Part shown: piece after piece, positions 7,465 to 8,186 of the stretch
Numbering within the stretch: position 1 is the first letter of the stretch
How the letters are laid out: each line of letters starts with the position of its first letter
Origin: JAVVUQ01 sp036653075
Lineage (GTDB): Bacteria; Bacillota; Clostridia; Christensenellales; CAG-314
NCBI GenBank assembly: GCA_036653075.1
Contig: JAVVUQ010000071.1
Span: 1 to 8,186 of the forward strand
DNA: 8,186 nucleotides
Direction of reading: 5' to 3'
Made by a program: the position numbers and the translations under genes
The notes under the pieces: generated by a model
Told to the model about the DNA's origin: nothing
Databases searched by the model: none
Seen by the model: only the letters and a program-made list of their open reading frames with translations

Positions 7465-7540
7465 ATTTATATTGTAATTTATTCGATTATTTAACTTAAA
7501 TTTATAATGTAATTTATTCGATTATTTAACTTAAATTTAT
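7465..7540. repeat. 35-bp direct repeat, two full copies plus a stub
   Basis: Copy 1 is 7465-7499 and copy 2 is 7500-7534, identical except at the eighth base (ATTTATATTG against ATTTATAATG). A third start, ATTTAT, follows at 7535-7540 and runs into a T7 tract (7542-7548). The repeat fills most of the convergent gap between the deacylase and NusG_II genes. No clear Rho-independent terminator for either gene was found in 7435-7554. Confidence 0.9.
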
Positions 7541-7554
7541 ATTTTTTTGAGTTT

Positions 7555-8010
7555 TTAATATGTTTTACAATCTCTCTTTCCACTTGGAATAAATGGAATA
7601 TTTGTTGAATCAGATTTTGCCACAATTTTTAAATTATTGGGAACACAAATTATTACATCTCCAACTGATGTAATGCGCTGAAAGTTGTGTACGCATTCTT
7701 GCCCTGAACAATTGCTTTCAACCATTTTAACTGTGTTATTTTCTATTAATATAACATTTTTACATCCGCTATGCTGTACTGTAACAGTAGTTTTTCCATT
7801 TTCCTCCACTCTTTGCAAACATTTTGGAGATAATATCTTTCCACTTTTTAATTCACAATCATAAATATAAATCATTTCGTTTTTATAATAAATTTCAAAA
7901 TACTTAACTTTTGAATTTTTAGGCAATAAAAAAACTAAAAATAAAACTACAACTATTATAAGAATAATTGCATAAATTATAATATCGCATTTTTTAAAGA
8001 ATTTTTTCAA
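7555..8010 (-). CDS. Membrane-anchored NusG domain II (NusG_II) protein
   Basis: This 151-aa protein has a short basic N-terminus (KKFFKK), one transmembrane segment (~10-29), then an extracytoplasmic domain. Residues ~82-131 fit the NusG_II family: VILIENNTVKM (86-96), ESNC (98-101), a second Cys at 106 (CSGQEC), and GDVIICVPNNLKIV (117-130) with Cys122, echoing the family pattern of a Cys pair followed by a G-x-x-I-x-C-L/V-P-N strand. It is not the transcription factor NusG: the NGN and KOW domains are absent. In Bacillota such proteins are often beside Gx-transporter or ApbE-type genes, but no such partner is visible here. Function is unknown. Further cysteines occur at 52, 64, 83 and 148. 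The TTG start is supported by AGGAG 5 nt upstream; the next Met, at 46, would remove the membrane segment. A possible -10 (TATAAT, complement of 8038-8043) lacks a clear -35. Confidence 0.82.
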   Translation of the reverse strand: MKKFFKKCDIIIYAIILIIVVVLFLVFLLPKNSKVKYFEIYYKNEMIYIYDCELKSGKILSPKCLQRVEENGKTTVTVQHSGCKNVILIENNTVKMVESNCSGQECVHNFQRITSVGDVIICVPNNLKIVAKSDSTNIPFIPSGKRDCKTY

Positions 8011-8015
8011 TAATT

Positions 8016-8020
8016 CTCCT
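8016..8020 (-). promoter_or_regulatory. Ribosome binding site supporting a TTG start
   Basis: On the minus strand AGGAG is followed by AATTA and then TTG (8010-8008). No ATG or GTG lies at a suitable distance in frame, so TTG is the initiator of the NusG_II gene. Confidence 0.75.
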
Positions 8021-8079
8021 AATCATTATAAATAATAATTATAAATATTATTTATTTCTTTTTCTTGCATTATTTACTA

Positions 8080-8186
8080 CATTTTTAATATTTTTATTGC
8101 ATTTTTAATATTTTCAACATTTTTATTGCTTTAAAACATTTTTATTGTGTTCTTATAATTTATTATTAATAATTTAACATTTTTAT
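8080..8186. repeat. AT-rich degenerate repeat, ~19-20 bp spacing
   Basis: CATTTTTA begins at 8080, 8100, 8118, 8137 and 8178, giving steps of 20, 18, 19 and 41 (about two units). Several copies continue as TTGC or TTG. No coding frame is seen. It lies upstream of the NusG_II gene and continues to the window edge, so its true extent is unknown. Confidence 0.6.

Noticed and set aside
7432..7494. TGA read as tryptophan (Mycoplasma code), extending YbaK
   Set aside because: The YbaK family ends close to this point, tryptophans in the protease use TGG, and the extension would add an unexpected membrane segment.
7555..8010. Transcription factor NusG
   Set aside because: The NGN and KOW domains are missing and the N-terminus is a membrane segment; only the NusG_II-type domain is present.

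Overview
The window is strongly AT-rich and reads as a fragment of a low-GC Gram-positive (Bacillota-type) chromosome. The lines of evidence are AGGAG-type ribosome binding sites 5-7 nt before each start, sigma-A-like promoters, standard-code stops (TAA and TGA both used), and a large exported subtilase of the lactocepin/C5a-peptidase kind. BspA-type leucine-rich repeats, a YbaK deacylase and a one-domain NusG_II membrane protein fit an uncultured gut or host-associated clostridial relative. That placement is an inference from gene content; no rRNA or marker gene is present.

Layout. 1-349: an AT-rich tandem repeat with a basic period of about 16 bp (higher-order 32 bp), then a 13-bp perfect hairpin just past the end of the big gene. 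350-6544 (minus): a 2064-aa secreted, membrane-anchored S8 protease. Its order is signal peptide, I9-like propeptide, S8 domain with PA insert, Fn3-like and Big-like beta domains, two BspA-type LRR modules, Fn3-like domain, helical repeats/coiled coil and a C-terminal anchor. 6545-6960: divergent intergenic region with a near-consensus promoter for the protease (a dyad covers its -10) and a 43-bp repeat in three copies, each carrying an extended -10, ahead of the next gene. 6961-7434 (plus): YbaK/EbsC-type Cys-tRNA(Pro) deacylase. 7435-7554: convergent intergenic region with a 35-bp direct duplication. 7555-8010 (minus): NusG domain II membrane-anchored protein with a TTG start. 8011-8186: a further AT-rich repeat tract with roughly 19-20 bp spacing.

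The three genes do not look like one operon. The protease and the deacylase diverge from separate promoters, and the deacylase and the NusG_II gene converge. The protease probably works at the cell surface on external proteins or peptides. The deacylase is a cytoplasmic translation-quality enzyme, and the NusG_II protein faces outwards from the membrane.

The most notable points are the multi-domain protease and the fact that all four non-coding gaps carry tandem repeats of different unit length, one of which triplicates a promoter. I found no CRISPR array, transposase, tRNA, rRNA or convincing new multi-gene defence system.
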